Source: Polluticaenibacter yanchengensis (GTDB lineage: Bacteria > Bacteroidota > Bacteroidia > Chitinophagales > Chitinophagaceae). Taken from it: a stretch of 64,000 bases of DNA. The notes below the pieces were generated by a model. The model saw nothing but the letters and a program-made list of their open reading frames with translations, had not been told where the DNA came from and ran no database searches. Shown here in pieces: positions 47,861 to 56,857 of the stretch (positions are counted from its first letter, which is position 1; every line of letters begins with the position of its first letter). The stretch spans positions 186,001-250,000 of the forward strand of contig JAQGEF010000001.1 of NCBI GenBank assembly GCA_027854065.1, in the 5' to 3' direction. The position numbers were made by a program, and so were the translations under genes.

Positions 47861-48385
47861 ATGAAACATATTTTTTTAATAGGGATTATGGGTGCCGGTA
47901 AAACTCATTTTGCCAAGCAACTTGAAAATGCAATAAACCTGGAACTTGTTGACCTGGATGCTTTTATAGAACAGATGTATAACAAAACAATTCCGGAAAT
48001 ATTTGAAAGCGGTGAGCATGAGTTCCGTCGTATAGAAACAAATGCGCTTAAAAGTGTTATTGATGATATTCCTAAAATCATATCAACCGGAGGCGGTGCT
48101 CCTTGTTTCAATAACAACATAGAAACAATGCTGGATAATGGCATCGTCATTTGGCTCAACCCGTCCGTTTCTACCATTGCTGCCCGCCTTTTAAATGAAA
48201 CTGCCCACCGGCCATTATTAAAAAATGCCAGAAACCAGGAAGAAATCGAATCTTTACTGACGGACCTGCTTGCAAAAAGGGCCACATTTTATAACCAGGC
48301 GCATCTGCATGTATTATCAGATGAACCTGATATGAATGAAATCATATCATTTCTTCAAAAGAATGAGGGATTTAAAACCAAATAA
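47861..48385 (+). CDS. aroK: Shikimate kinase
   Basis: 174 aa. It phosphorylates shikimate with ATP in the chorismate pathway (cytoplasm). P-loop GIMGAGKTHFAK (8-19), substrate residues in LVDLDAFIEQ (Asp) and FRRIETNAL (Arg), the GGGAP loop (STGGGAPC), and the lid arginine in AHRPLL, all in family order. Typical length. It stands alone on the plus strand between minus-strand genes. Confidence 0.94.
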   Translation: MKHIFLIGIMGAGKTHFAKQLENAINLELVDLDAFIEQMYNKTIPEIFESGEHEFRRIETNALKSVIDDIPKIISTGGGAPCFNNNIETMLDNGIVIWLNPSVSTIAARLLNETAHRPLLKNARNQEEIESLLTDLLAKRATFYNQAHLHVLSDEPDMNEIISFLQKNEGFKTK

Positions 48386-48528
48386 TTCCACACCTATTTA
48401 CACTTCCAAAATCTTAAAATCAATCGTATCATTGAACCTACGGAATAAAAAGACTTTCCCGGCCAGCATAAAATATCCGGAATGGTATTACGAATAAAAT
48501 TATTTTTATTCCAAAGTAGTACAAAAAA

Positions 48529-48547
48529 GGACGGTTAAGTACCGTCC
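48529..48547. terminator. Bidirectional terminator, shikimate kinase / beta-propeller genes
   Basis: GGACGGT/ACCGTCC with loop TAAGT, preceded by A6 and followed by CATTTTTA, so it can serve both convergent genes. Confidence 0.75.
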
Positions 48548-48637
48548 TCATTTTTAAATATAAGTATCAATCTTATTGTTGGAAGGCGGCTTATAAGACA
48601 AAGCCATTTTCCTCACCAGATGGGCAAATACGCTGTC

Positions 48638-49492
48638 TTATTTTTCCTTTTGTTCTGCTTTCCTGTTTTTTAACTGGTAGGCTGCAATTGTTTTACCGTA
48701 AAAAGTGGGTACATATAATTCAAACTTCTGTGGATTCCACCCAATATCAGCAGCATTCTTTTTCATACTTACTGTATTTAGCAAGGTTTCAACTTTACCA
48801 CCTGTTGTTATGATATATACCTGGCCAATCCAACTGGTAAGAATAAAATCACCGAATGGCCCAATCGGCTCTATGCCATCGCCTATTTCCGGTAATTCAG
48901 CTACATCTGTTATTTTTTTATTGATATCAATTTTTACAAACCTTTTGCCGATGGCAGCGTACAAATGTTTGTTATGGAACTTTAACCCGTTAACCTTTGG
49001 TGTATTATCAAGGTAAAGAGCAGGTACATCTTTCTCTACCTTGTATATCTTACCTTCCTGTGAGTCGGAAACATAAATAATGCCCTTATCATCAATTGTC
49101 AGATCATTCAAGCCAACCGCCCCTTCTACTTTGATCTTTTTTTCTATTTCGCCCTTTTTAATGTTTATCACCACCACTTCGTCAAAATCTGCCACGAATA
49201 ACCTGTTGCCACTGATGCCCATTCCTTTTGGTGCATTCAGGCCGGTTATCCATTCCTGGTTAAGTTCTGTACCATCCAGGCTCATTTTAGCGACACCGCC
49301 TTTACCATCCTTGTCCCAGGACATCCCATCTATTAAACTTACAAAAGCAATATTTCTTTTATTATCGATCAATACAGATTCAGGAGTTTTTACGATTGTA
49401 TCGGTTTCCCACAATTTTTCTAAATAAAAATCCTGCGCATCAACATTTAAACCGGCAAATAATAAAACCAATAAAAAATATATCCTTTTCAT
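48638..49492 (-). CDS. SMP-30/NHL-like beta-propeller protein, secreted
   Basis: 284 aa from the ATG at 49492 (MKRIYFLLVLLFAGLNVDAQ signal peptide). The open frame extends 99 codons further upstream, but that part is the mirror of the small Ala/Pro-rich lipoprotein gene and is not coding. Six-bladed propeller features: TPESVLIDNKRNIAFVS, GISGNRLFVADFDEVVVIN, VGLNDLTIDDKGIIYVSDSQ, NGLKFHNKHLYAAIG. It resembles gluconolactonase-like or strictosidine-synthase-like proteins. No catalytic assignment is safe. It lies downstream of the lipoprotein's terminator. Confidence 0.83.
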   Translation of the reverse strand: MKRIYFLLVLLFAGLNVDAQDFYLEKLWETDTIVKTPESVLIDNKRNIAFVSLIDGMSWDKDGKGGVAKMSLDGTELNQEWITGLNAPKGMGISGNRLFVADFDEVVVINIKKGEIEKKIKVEGAVGLNDLTIDDKGIIYVSDSQEGKIYKVEKDVPALYLDNTPKVNGLKFHNKHLYAAIGKRFVKIDINKKITDVAELPEIGDGIEPIGPFGDFILTSWIGQVYIITTGGKVETLLNTVSMKKNAADIGWNPQKFELYVPTFYGKTIAAYQLKNRKAEQKEK

Positions 49493-49543
49493 TCTTTTCA
49501 ATTTAATAAATAATAACCTGGCAAACATGGCGAAAATACAAAT

Positions 49544-49577
49544 AAAAAAAGCCACTTTTTGCAAAGTGGCTTTTTTT
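49544..49577 (-). terminator. Intrinsic terminator of the small lipoprotein gene
   Basis: 15-bp perfect arms (A7-GCCACTTT and AAAGTGGC-T7) with loop TTGC; 25 bp after the stop. It also lies in the leader of the propeller gene. Confidence 0.92.
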
Positions 49578-49601
49578 ATAAGTTTAATTTTATTGCTAAA
49601 A

Positions 49602-49829
49602 TTAGTGAGCTGGAGCAGCTGGAGCTTCTGCAGGAGCAGCTGGAGCTTCAGTAGTTGGAGCAGCTGGAGTAGCGTTGCTATCAACTGGAGCTGGAGTTTC
49701 AACTGGAGCTGGAGTTTCAGCTGGAGCAGTAGGAACTGTATCAGTTGTAGCTGGAGCTTCTGTAGCAGGAGTAGATTCGCCACAAGCAACTAAAGTACCT
49801 AATAAAGCAACAAATAATAATTTTTTCAT
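49602..49829 (-). CDS. Small Ala/Pro/Thr-rich lipoprotein
   Basis: 75 aa. Lipoprotein signal peptide MKKLLFVALLGTLVAC with lipobox LVAC at Cys16. The mature part is low-complexity: ETPAPVETPAPVD and EAPAAPAEAPAAPAH repeats, with no predicted fold. The DNA has an 18-bp direct repeat (ACTGGAGCTGGAGTTTCA class), so length variation by slippage is likely. Perhaps a spacer or envelope tether; function unknown. A strong terminator follows. Confidence 0.8.
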   Translation of the reverse strand: MKKLLFVALLGTLVACGESTPATEAPATTDTVPTAPAETPAPVETPAPVDSNATPAAPTTEAPAAPAEAPAAPAH

Positions 49830-50198
49830 TTTAAATTGTTTTTTATGTTTTATATTTTGTTAGTTAATTACCATCATTAAAAAAGGTAACCCGAAGAATG
49901 AAACTTTTTTTTCAAAAACTTTTTACGCTTCGTTTTAATATTAATGCGCATTGATAAAAATAGTAACCCGGATTTTTCTAAAAAAAGTGAATTATTTTTC
50001 AATAACTTTTCAACAAACTGATTTTCAATTATTTAAATTATTAAAAAAATAAAAGAATCTTTTTTACCCTCTTTCCTACCATATTTAGCTTGTTTTTTAC
50101 ATCTTTACAGTCTGGTGTCCATATTTAATTGTATTAAGTAATTTTTATTATTCTTCGTGGGTTACCTATTCTGTTATTAAGTAATTAAAATCATAGAT
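49830..50198. other. Divergent intergenic region with a 12-bp direct repeat
   Basis: 369 bp, very AT-rich. TATTAAGTAATT occurs at 50132-50143 and again at 50175-50186, 43 bp apart, just before the sigma-factor gene. Nothing else was recognised. Confidence 0.5.
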
Positions 50199-50771
50199 GT
50201 GAAATTGGAATTTTCGGAACAGGAATTATTAAAAGGCTTTCTATCTAATAATCAGCGTTACACTTCTATTATATACAAACAAAATTTTGGCCTTATTCAA
50301 AATCTTGTTTTAAAAAATAATGGAACTGCCGACGATGCGAAAGATATCTTTCAGGAAGCAATGGTTATTCTTTACGAAAATGCGCAGAAACCGGAGTTTG
50401 AATTAACCAGCCAGATAAGTACCTATTTATACGCTATAAGCAGGCGCCTCTGGTTAAAAAAGTTACAAACCAGTAACAACAGCGCCAAACTCAGTCTCAC
50501 ACCTATTGAGTCTATTGAAGAATCTGTAGCCGCAGATGACGAGATAGATTTTAAAGAAAAACAGGATAATGACTTCAGCCTTATGGAAGCTGCCATGAAA
50601 AAACTTGGTGAACCTTGCAAAAGCCTGCTGGAAGCTTATTATATCCAGAAAAAGCAAATGCATGATATTGCGGACCAATTTGGCTATACCAATTCGGACA
50701 ATGCCAAAAACCAGAAATACAAGTGTTTGATGCGGCTGAAAAAACTATTCTTTGCACAATATAAATATTAA
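50199..50771 (+). CDS. ECF-type RNA polymerase sigma factor
   Basis: 190 aa starting with GTG at 50199; no in-frame ATG lies upstream. Region 2 (about 20-95) includes DDAKDIFQEAMVILYENAQ and a YLYAISRRLWLKKL core-binding/-10 helix. An acidic linker (IEESVAADDEIDFKEK) precedes region 4 (about 130-185), a HTH with MHDIADQFGYTNSDNAKNQK, of the type used by many Bacteroidota sigma-70-like factors. The anchored protease begins 5 bp later, so the two form a unit. Confidence 0.9.
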   Translation: MKLEFSEQELLKGFLSNNQRYTSIIYKQNFGLIQNLVLKNNGTADDAKDIFQEAMVILYENAQKPEFELTSQISTYLYAISRRLWLKKLQTSNNSAKLSLTPIESIEESVAADDEIDFKEKQDNDFSLMEAAMKKLGEPCKSLLEAYYIQKKQMHDIADQFGYTNSDNAKNQKYKCLMRLKKLFFAQYKY

Positions 50772-50775
50772 TAGA

Positions 50776-51882
50776 ATGGATGAAATTTTACTTTCAAGTT
50801 TAGTCGATCGTTATATAAATAACGAAATGACTGATGCTGAGAAAAACGAATTCAACCAACTCCGCGCTCAAAACCAGGAAGTGGACCAATTCGTAGTAGA
50901 GCATATTCATTTTCTTGCCCAATTCAATAAACAACACAAAAGAACAGCACTTAACAGTTTACTTAACCAGGTTCATGACAGTCTTGTAGAAAATGGTGGA
51001 ATAGAAGTAAAACAAAGCGCAGAGCCAAAAGTGATCCAGCTATGGCATAAATACAAGCGCACCATAGCGGTCGCTGCCACTATTGCAGGTATCACCGCTT
51101 TTTTTACCAGCGGTACTGTACATATGGTTTCCAATAAACCTACAGAATCTTATATACAGCAATTAAGCAGGAAAGTTGACCAGCAATCTGTAAAAATAAA
51201 CGAACAGAACAAAGAGATTAAGAAACTTTCAGATTCTCAAAACGAAAATATTGATACAACGCCGGCGCTTCAGCAAATCAGCAGCGGTACCAGTTTCTTA
51301 ATAGATGGTGCCGGTTATTTAATTACCAATGCACATGTAATAAAGGGTGCTAATACATTGGTAGTGGTCAACAAAAATAAAGAGTACAAAGCAGAAAGCA
51401 TATACCTGGACCCGGCTACTGATATTGCTATATTGCAGATAAAAGATAAAAAATGGAAACCAAATACCCATTTACCTTACAGCATCCGTAAAAACAAGCC
51501 GGATTTAGGTGAGGAAATATTTACGATGGGTTTCCCACGTAACGAAATTGTTTACAATAAAGGCTATATGAGCGCCCGCAGTGGTTATAACGATGACACG
51601 TTAAGTATTCAGATAGCCATTGGTGCGAACCCTGGTAATAGCGGTGGGCCCTTATTCGATAAAAACGGTAATATCATCGGTATTTTAAGTACCCGTGATA
51701 AACAGGCCAACGAAGTGGTTTTTGCCTCCAAAGCATCCAATATTATTACTGCGGTAGAGCATCTGAAAAAAGATTCTCTCAATATAAATATCAAATTACC
51801 AGGTTCAAATAATTTAAAAGGTTTAGACATTGTTTCACAAACCAAGAAAATCGAGGATTGTGTATTCATGGTTAAAACATAT
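50776..51882 (+). CDS. Membrane-anchored trypsin-like (HtrA-type) serine protease with anti-sigma-like N-terminus
   Basis: 369 codons including stop from the ATG at 50776; the stop is at about 51883-51885. Cytoplasmic residues 1-90 (LVDRYINNEMTDAEKNEFNQ) resemble the zinc-free N-terminal part of FecR-type anti-sigma factors. One TM helix (95-118) is followed by a coiled coil (125-155), then a protease domain with triad His187 (NAHVIKG), Asp216 (ATDIAIL) and Ser289 (GNSGGPLF). No PDZ domain. Encoded directly after the ECF sigma factor. It could hold the sigma factor at the membrane and couple it to periplasmic proteolysis (inference). Confidence 0.85.
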
Positions 51883-51916
51883 TAGCATATTATATTAAAC
51901 CTTTAAGCACACTACC

Positions 51917-51946
51917 AACATCTATCGGGCCATCCTGGTAGATGTT
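51917..51946 (+). terminator. Intrinsic terminator of the serine protease gene
   Basis: AACATCTATC/GGTAGATGTT arms (one G-T wobble), then TTTATTTT, which is also the first part of family A copy A3. Confidence 0.75.
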
Positions 51947-52118
51947 TTATTTTGGGGCTATCAGCATTAAATGCCTATGGGGAACATTTGTCCGGCGTGC
52001 TTTTGGCTCCGCTACGCTCGGTATATTAATTGCAGGAGCTATTAAGGCTGATAGTCTAAACGAAAGGTCCTGCAATCAATATACTGCCTCCTTCGTCGGC
52101 ACCAACGCATACCGCAGC
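51945..52118 (+). repeat. Family A structured element, copy A3
   Basis: Inverted relative to A1, A2 and A4 in the window, but in the same direction relative to its gene (protease, plus strand). TTTTGGGGCTATCAGC start, P0 stem GGCGTGC/GCATACC, P2 in which GTATATTAATTGCAGGA pairs with TCCTGCAATCAATATAC, and P1 TGCC/GGCA (TGGC/GCCA in A2). A 73-codon open frame through it is not a gene. Confidence 0.8.
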
Positions 52119-52320
52119 TTTTCAACATCAGAATATCTATTTTACATATACATCTCTTTATAATAATCTGAGTATTTTGGATAATTTTTAGTCACCAGGG
52201 GAAAGATGCAATTTAGCTATTGATTGTTATTGCTTTACACTATGCACAGTGTAAAGCTTTCTGATAAATAAATAATAGCCCCCCAACCCAAATTAGAATA
52301 CTTTTATAATAATTAATATA

Positions 52321-52497
52321 CGGAGTGCGTGAGGGATAGAAACAAAGTACCCCGCAAGGCGGCATAAACACTACTGAATGGCGAAGCTAAGCGGCTTGCA
52401 TTGCCGCCGCGGAGTACTGTGTATAGCCCGGCCCTTTGCCTGAATCTTTTGCTACCTGCACTCGTAAAAGCGGCAAAGGGCACGCACAAATAAAAAG
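52321..52497 (-). repeat. Family B structured element, copy B2
   Basis: Outer stem GTGCGTG (52325-52331) with CACGCAC (52481-52487), perfect. P1 as in B1 (AGTAC-CCGC-GCGGC and its complement, 52346-52363 and 52403-52418). P2 pairs GCCCTTTGCC (52431-52440) with GGCAAAGGGC (52472-52481). Ends CACAAATAAAAAG facing the stop at 52539. Confidence 0.8.
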
Positions 52498-52538
52498 TTT
52501 ACAAAATCTTCTATTGATAAGTAAAACAATCTCCTTAT

Positions 52539-53744
52539 TTATAAATTACACTTAGCACAATTACCATCAACAACAGACTCAAGAACCATCCAAAGATTTG
52601 TATTTGTACTATAACCTCTATATTGATAAAGACAATTATAGTTAGTTACAGTGTTATTTATTGTGCCACCTACATAGATATTTATTGTTCCAATAGCAAA
52701 AATAACATAATTAGGATCTAATGAGGAGGGATGAACATCGGGACCTGGTTCAAAAATAACTCTATTTGGGCTATCGATATTGTAAAATGTTGAAGGGTCT
52801 TTTATTAGGTTGTATTTTGGCAAATGTAAGGTATCGCCATCTTTAAAGCTTCTAGTCCCATCCTTAGTTGTTGCAAGAATGGTCCCCTTAACATTAGTAA
52901 ATTTGGCATACAAATATAGTCCTTCAGGTAAAATCAAATTGTTCGCAAAGTACAATACATGTTTTCCAAAATTTCTGGTTATAGTTTCGCTAGCCAAAAA
53001 AGTATTCAATTGTGCCCCCTTAGAAAACGATAATTCTTTTACAAATCGGTCATCTGTCCTAAATGTTGTAAACTTTAAATTACCTGAATAAATCACACTT
53101 CCATTTCTTTTTTTAATATAAGCCCGGGTATTATAATTTGTACGACAATTCAAATTATTTACCCAAAAATCATATTCTAAAGTATCTGTTTTAAATAACT
53201 GGTTTCCTGTACCGACTATTGGATTTTCATTTTCTCCCCATACAATTCCATACTCAATAACTCCAGAGGTATCTGAAGCATCAATAGAATATTTAATTTT
53301 ACTTTTAGAGCCAGATACAGAATCGACTGCAACTTTTAATGTAGTAATTGGTTTTTCTATTTCATTTTGCGTAGTAAACTTCACATTGTCAGAATAAATT
53401 ATGCTACCGTTCGATTTCTTAACAAATGCTCTTGCATTATAAGTAGTAGCACTCTTTAGGTTTTCAACAAAAAAATCATATTCAATCAAACCTATTGTAG
53501 TTTGTCCTTGGTCATTTCCAACTACCGGTGATACTTCCTCTCCCCATACAACGCCATATTCAATTATACCTAATGTATCACTTTTACTAATAGTGTATTT
53601 AATTTTACAACTACTGCTACTTACATTATTTACTTCAACTTTTAAGGAGGTAATTTCATTTTCTTCGTTTACATTTTTTTTATCTTTAGTGCAACTATAT
53701 AAGATAGAAAATGAAATAAGTAATAATATTTTTATACTTTTCAT
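52539..53744 (-). CDS. Lipoprotein with two tandem fibronectin-like repeats
   Basis: 401 aa. Lipoprotein signal ending SILYSC (Cys18 expected to be lipidated). Two homologous ~100-residue repeats each run from TSLKVEVNNVSSSSCKIKYT (or TTLKVAVDSVSGSKSKIKYS) to YSDNVKFTT / YSGNLKFTT and contain a GIIEYGVVWGE core, like fibronectin type III domains of Bacteroidota lipoproteins. The last ~170 residues form a distinct C-terminal domain ending NCAKC with three Cys near the end. Function not recognised. It has lower GC than the genes around it, a hint of different history (weak). Confidence 0.8.
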   Translation of the reverse strand: MKSIKILLLISFSILYSCTKDKKNVNEENEITSLKVEVNNVSSSSCKIKYTISKSDTLGIIEYGVVWGEEVSPVVGNDQGQTTIGLIEYDFFVENLKSATTYNARAFVKKSNGSIIYSDNVKFTTQNEIEKPITTLKVAVDSVSGSKSKIKYSIDASDTSGVIEYGIVWGENENPIVGTGNQLFKTDTLEYDFWVNNLNCRTNYNTRAYIKKRNGSVIYSGNLKFTTFRTDDRFVKELSFSKGAQLNTFLASETITRNFGKHVLYFANNLILPEGLYLYAKFTNVKGTILATTKDGTRSFKDGDTLHLPKYNLIKDPSTFYNIDSPNRVIFEPGPDVHPSSLDPNYVIFAIGTINIYVGGTINNTVTNYNCLYQYRGYSTNTNLWMVLESVVDGNCAKCNL

Positions 53745-53779
53745 AAATAAAGCTTGTCAATAAAAAGTGAATATAGCAA

Positions 53780-53856
53780 AATTATAATATTTTTTCAACC
53801 TGCCTTTTCCAAGACAAGCCAGATTGTTACAACCGCAAAGGACACGCCCAAATAAA
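53780..53856 (-). repeat. Family B remnant, copy B3
   Basis: CGCAAAGGACACGCCCAAATAAAAAAA matches the gene-proximal end of B2 (GGCAAAGGGCACGCACAAATAAAAA). The rest of the element is degenerate. It abuts the terminator of nuoN. Confidence 0.6.
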
Positions 53857-53888
53857 AAAAGCTACTCTCCTTTCGGACAATAGCTTTT
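53857..53888 (-). terminator. Intrinsic terminator of the nuo operon
   Basis: AAAAGCTA/TAGCTTTT outer arms and TCC/GGA inner arms, 21 bp after the nuoN stop; A7 on the plus strand gives the minus-strand T-tract. Confidence 0.8.
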
Positions 53889-53908
53889 CAATACAATTCC
53901 TAATGGAA

Positions 53909-55312
53909 TTAGAAATATAAATATTGTAATAAAATCTGTGGATTGATACCGATTAAAATAATTAACGCCGCTACTACTATTAATAGTATTGGAAACGCTT
54001 TGCTAACGGGCACTTCAAAAACAGGTGTATCACTTACTCTTTCTTTAAAATACATAGCCTGTATAATCCGGAAATAGTAGTAAACACTAACCGCTGCACA
54101 AAGAATAGCCAGAATAAACAACCAGGTATAAGATGAATTAGAAGCTGCACCGGCACTAATCATATAAAACTTACCTAAGAAACCACCCGTTAGCGGAATA
54201 CCTGCCAGGCTTAACACAAATACGGTTAACGCAAAAGCAATACCCGGATATTGACGTGCCAAACCATTGAAACCATCGAATGTAATATCCTGCATTTTGC
54301 TAAGTACTGAAAAGATACCGATTGTTGCCAAACTATAACTTAAACCGTATATAGTAATCCCTTCTTTACCAAAAGCATTGAAGGCGAAAACTGCAAACAA
54401 CATATAACCAGCTTGTGAGATGGACGAGTAAGCCAACATGCGTTTAACGCTTTGCTGGAATACAGCAGTAATATTACCTACCAATAATGTACAAGCTATT
54501 AGAATAGATACCAAAATCTGCCATTTACTGGTATGGAATGGCTCCATAGAACCTTCGAACAGACGGATAAAGGCCACTACAGCAGCTACTTTTACAATAG
54601 TTGCCATAAATGAGGTAAACACAGTTGGGGCTCCATCATACACATCAGGTGTCCAGAAATGGAATGGCGCCGCACTTACTTTAAAAGCCATACTTGCCAA
54701 TAACAATAATAAGCCCATTAAGTTAGCACCATGTATAGGTGTAGCGAACTGCGCTTTTTTACCAATCACACTCAGGTCAAATGACCCCATGGCACCATAA
54801 ATCAACACAATACCCATTAGCATTATACCGGTAGAAAAAGCCCCCATCAAAAAGTATTTCAACGACGCTTCGTTGCTTTTTAAGTTTTGCTTTTGTGCAC
54901 CTGTAAGTATGAATAACGGTATGGTCAGGATCTCCACACCTAAGAACAACATTAATAAATTTTGGAAACTTAATAAGATCCCGGCACCTGCCAATACAAA
55001 GAACATTAAAGCGTAATAATCTGCTACATGCTTGCCGACACGTTCAATATCTTTTCCGCTTAACACAAAGTAAAAGGTTGTGGCGATGGTTAATATTACC
55101 CCTATTAATTTGCCATACACACTGGTTCTTAGCATGGCTTCGGCTTGCGGAATATTAAACCAGGATTTAGCACCTAATTCGCACATGGTAGCTAAACTTA
55201 AAAAAATGATTAAGGCAGTAGCAATATAGCTGATCGTGCGGTTATTTTTTACAAACAACCCACTAAACATCATTACAACTCCCGATAAAGCGCTTATTAT
55301 TATTAAGTTCAT
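53909..55312 (-). CDS. nuoN: NADH-quinone oxidoreductase subunit N
   Basis: 467 aa, polytopic antiporter-like subunit of complex I in the cytoplasmic membrane. About 14 TM helices; the conserved proton-path features include LGVEILTIPLFILTG (Glu), SLKYFLMGAFSTGIMLMG (Lys) and the LLASMAFKVSAAPFHFWTPD motif (Lys, His), then DVYDGAPT. It pumps protons with NuoL and NuoM. Last gene of the operon, followed by a terminator. Confidence 0.96.
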   Translation of the reverse strand: MNLIIISALSGVVMMFSGLFVKNNRTISYIATALIIFLSLATMCELGAKSWFNIPQAEAMLRTSVYGKLIGVILTIATTFYFVLSGKDIERVGKHVADYYALMFFVLAGAGILLSFQNLLMLFLGVEILTIPLFILTGAQKQNLKSNEASLKYFLMGAFSTGIMLMGIVLIYGAMGSFDLSVIGKKAQFATPIHGANLMGLLLLLASMAFKVSAAPFHFWTPDVYDGAPTVFTSFMATIVKVAAVVAFIRLFEGSMEPFHTSKWQILVSILIACTLLVGNITAVFQQSVKRMLAYSSISQAGYMLFAVFAFNAFGKEGITIYGLSYSLATIGIFSVLSKMQDITFDGFNGLARQYPGIAFALTVFVLSLAGIPLTGGFLGKFYMISAGAASNSSYTWLFILAILCAAVSVYYYFRIIQAMYFKERVSDTPVFEVPVSKAFPILLIVVAALIILIGINPQILLQYLYF

Positions 55313-55372
55313 AATTTATAAACTATCTGTAACCTTTGCAATCGCTCAGGTTAATTATTTTCCAATACTTTT

Positions 55373-56797
55373 TTAATTAGCTCCTGTTACTAAACCTATT
55401 AAATTGAATAATGGTTTTGGATAAACACCAAAAGCAATTATCATAACAACGATCAGCGATAAAGCAACAATTACATTTAATGGGGCATCCGATTTAATGG
55501 CTGCCAAAGATTTTGGTTCACCATAAAATGTTTTTTGTGCCAATCCTAATGTATAAACGGCTCCTAAAATAATGCTTAAACATGCTACCACTGCTGCACA
55601 AACACTATACTGGAATATGCCATTGAACATTAAGAACTCCCCAATAAATGCATTAGTTAATGGTAACGATACATTTGCAAAAGCCAATACGATAAACAAA
55701 ATAGTTAAATTAGGTGCTTTTTGTGCCAAACCGCCCAATTCACTCATTTTTCGAACACCTGTTTGGTGCTCAATATAATCTACCACTATCCACAAACCAA
55801 TAATATTAATACCATGACTAAACATTTGAATCACTGCCCCTTCGTAACCCATATTATTTTTGGTAAAAAGAGCCGCAGCCATTATCCCAATATGTGCAAT
55901 AGAAGAATAAGCAATTAGTCGTTTAATATCGTCCTGGCGAATAGCTATTAATGAAGCGTAAATAACGCCGATAATACTTAATGTAATAACAATGCCTGCC
56001 ATTTGGCTGCTAGCTTCCGGGAAAATCGGGAACAACCACCTGATAACGGCAAACAAACCCATTTTAACCATTATACCGCTTAATACCATTGTAACGGTAG
56101 TTGGAGATTGCTCGTAAGCATCCGGCTGCCAGGTATGTAATGGAAATATTGGCATTTTTATAGCAAAAGCTACAAAGAATAACCAGAAGTAAAATAATTG
56201 TTCTTTAGCTGTTAAAGCTACCTGTGTAAAGCTTTTCCAGGAGAAACTCGCATCTGGTGTTTTGCCGTATAACGAGATAATGCCAATCAACATTAAAACA
56301 GAACCAACAAAAGTATAGATGAAGAATTTAAAGCTGACCTGTATGCGCTTTTCGCCGCCCCAAATGCTACATAAAAAGTAGGTTGGAATTAAGGCTAACT
56401 CCCAGAAGAAATAGAATAACAGCATATCGTTGGCTAAAAACACGCCCATTAAACCAGCCATTGCCAATAGCATTAAGCCCCAAAACTGATGGCCATATTT
56501 GTAACCATTGTTCCAGGATGCAATAAATATTATTGGAAAACTTACTGCTGTAAGCAAAGTTGCTATTTTGCCCGGACCATCTAATAACAAACTGAAATTA
56601 GCGCCTAAGGAACCAATCCAGAGTTTAGAATAAGCCAATGCCTCGCTTCCGTTTGGAATACAAAGTACATTTAGCAGAACGCCCAAAGTAGCCAAAGATG
56701 CTACCAAACCTACGATTTTGGCTATGGCTGCACTTTGTGAGGCAATGGCAACAATACCGGCAATTAAAGGAATAACTATTAATAATACCAAAAACAT
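55373..56797 (-). CDS. nuoM: NADH-quinone oxidoreductase subunit M
   Basis: 474 aa antiporter-like membrane subunit of complex I. Signature features: FFWELALIPTYFLCSIWGG (TM5 Glu), FFIYTFVGSVLMLIGI, AFAIKMPIFPLHTWQPDAYE (TM7 Lys, TM8 His), and RLIAYSSIAHIGIM. It takes part in proton translocation. Spaced 60 bp after nuoL and 60 bp before nuoN. Confidence 0.97.
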   Translation of the reverse strand: MFLVLLIVIPLIAGIVAIASQSAAIAKIVGLVASLATLGVLLNVLCIPNGSEALAYSKLWIGSLGANFSLLLDGPGKIATLLTAVSFPIIFIASWNNGYKYGHQFWGLMLLAMAGLMGVFLANDMLLFYFFWELALIPTYFLCSIWGGEKRIQVSFKFFIYTFVGSVLMLIGIISLYGKTPDASFSWKSFTQVALTAKEQLFYFWLFFVAFAIKMPIFPLHTWQPDAYEQSPTTVTMVLSGIMVKMGLFAVIRWLFPIFPEASSQMAGIVITLSIIGVIYASLIAIRQDDIKRLIAYSSIAHIGIMAAALFTKNNMGYEGAVIQMFSHGINIIGLWIVVDYIEHQTGVRKMSELGGLAQKAPNLTILFIVLAFANVSLPLTNAFIGEFLMFNGIFQYSVCAAVVACLSIILGAVYTLGLAQKTFYGEPKSLAAIKSDAPLNVIVALSLIVVMIIAFGVYPKPLFNLIGLVTGAN

Positions 56798-56857
56798 AAT
56801 TTCTTTATTTGAACGACTTCTTTTGAAAGTCTATTTATATTAAGTCAGTTTCGTCTG

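Noticed and set aside
49493..49789. Longer N-terminus for the beta-propeller protein
   Set aside because: The Leu/Gln-rich extension is the frame-shifted image of the lipoprotein gene and would precede the signal peptide.
51942..52163. 73-codon open frame on the plus strand
   Set aside because: Coincides with family A copy A3; the similar copies do not keep this frame.
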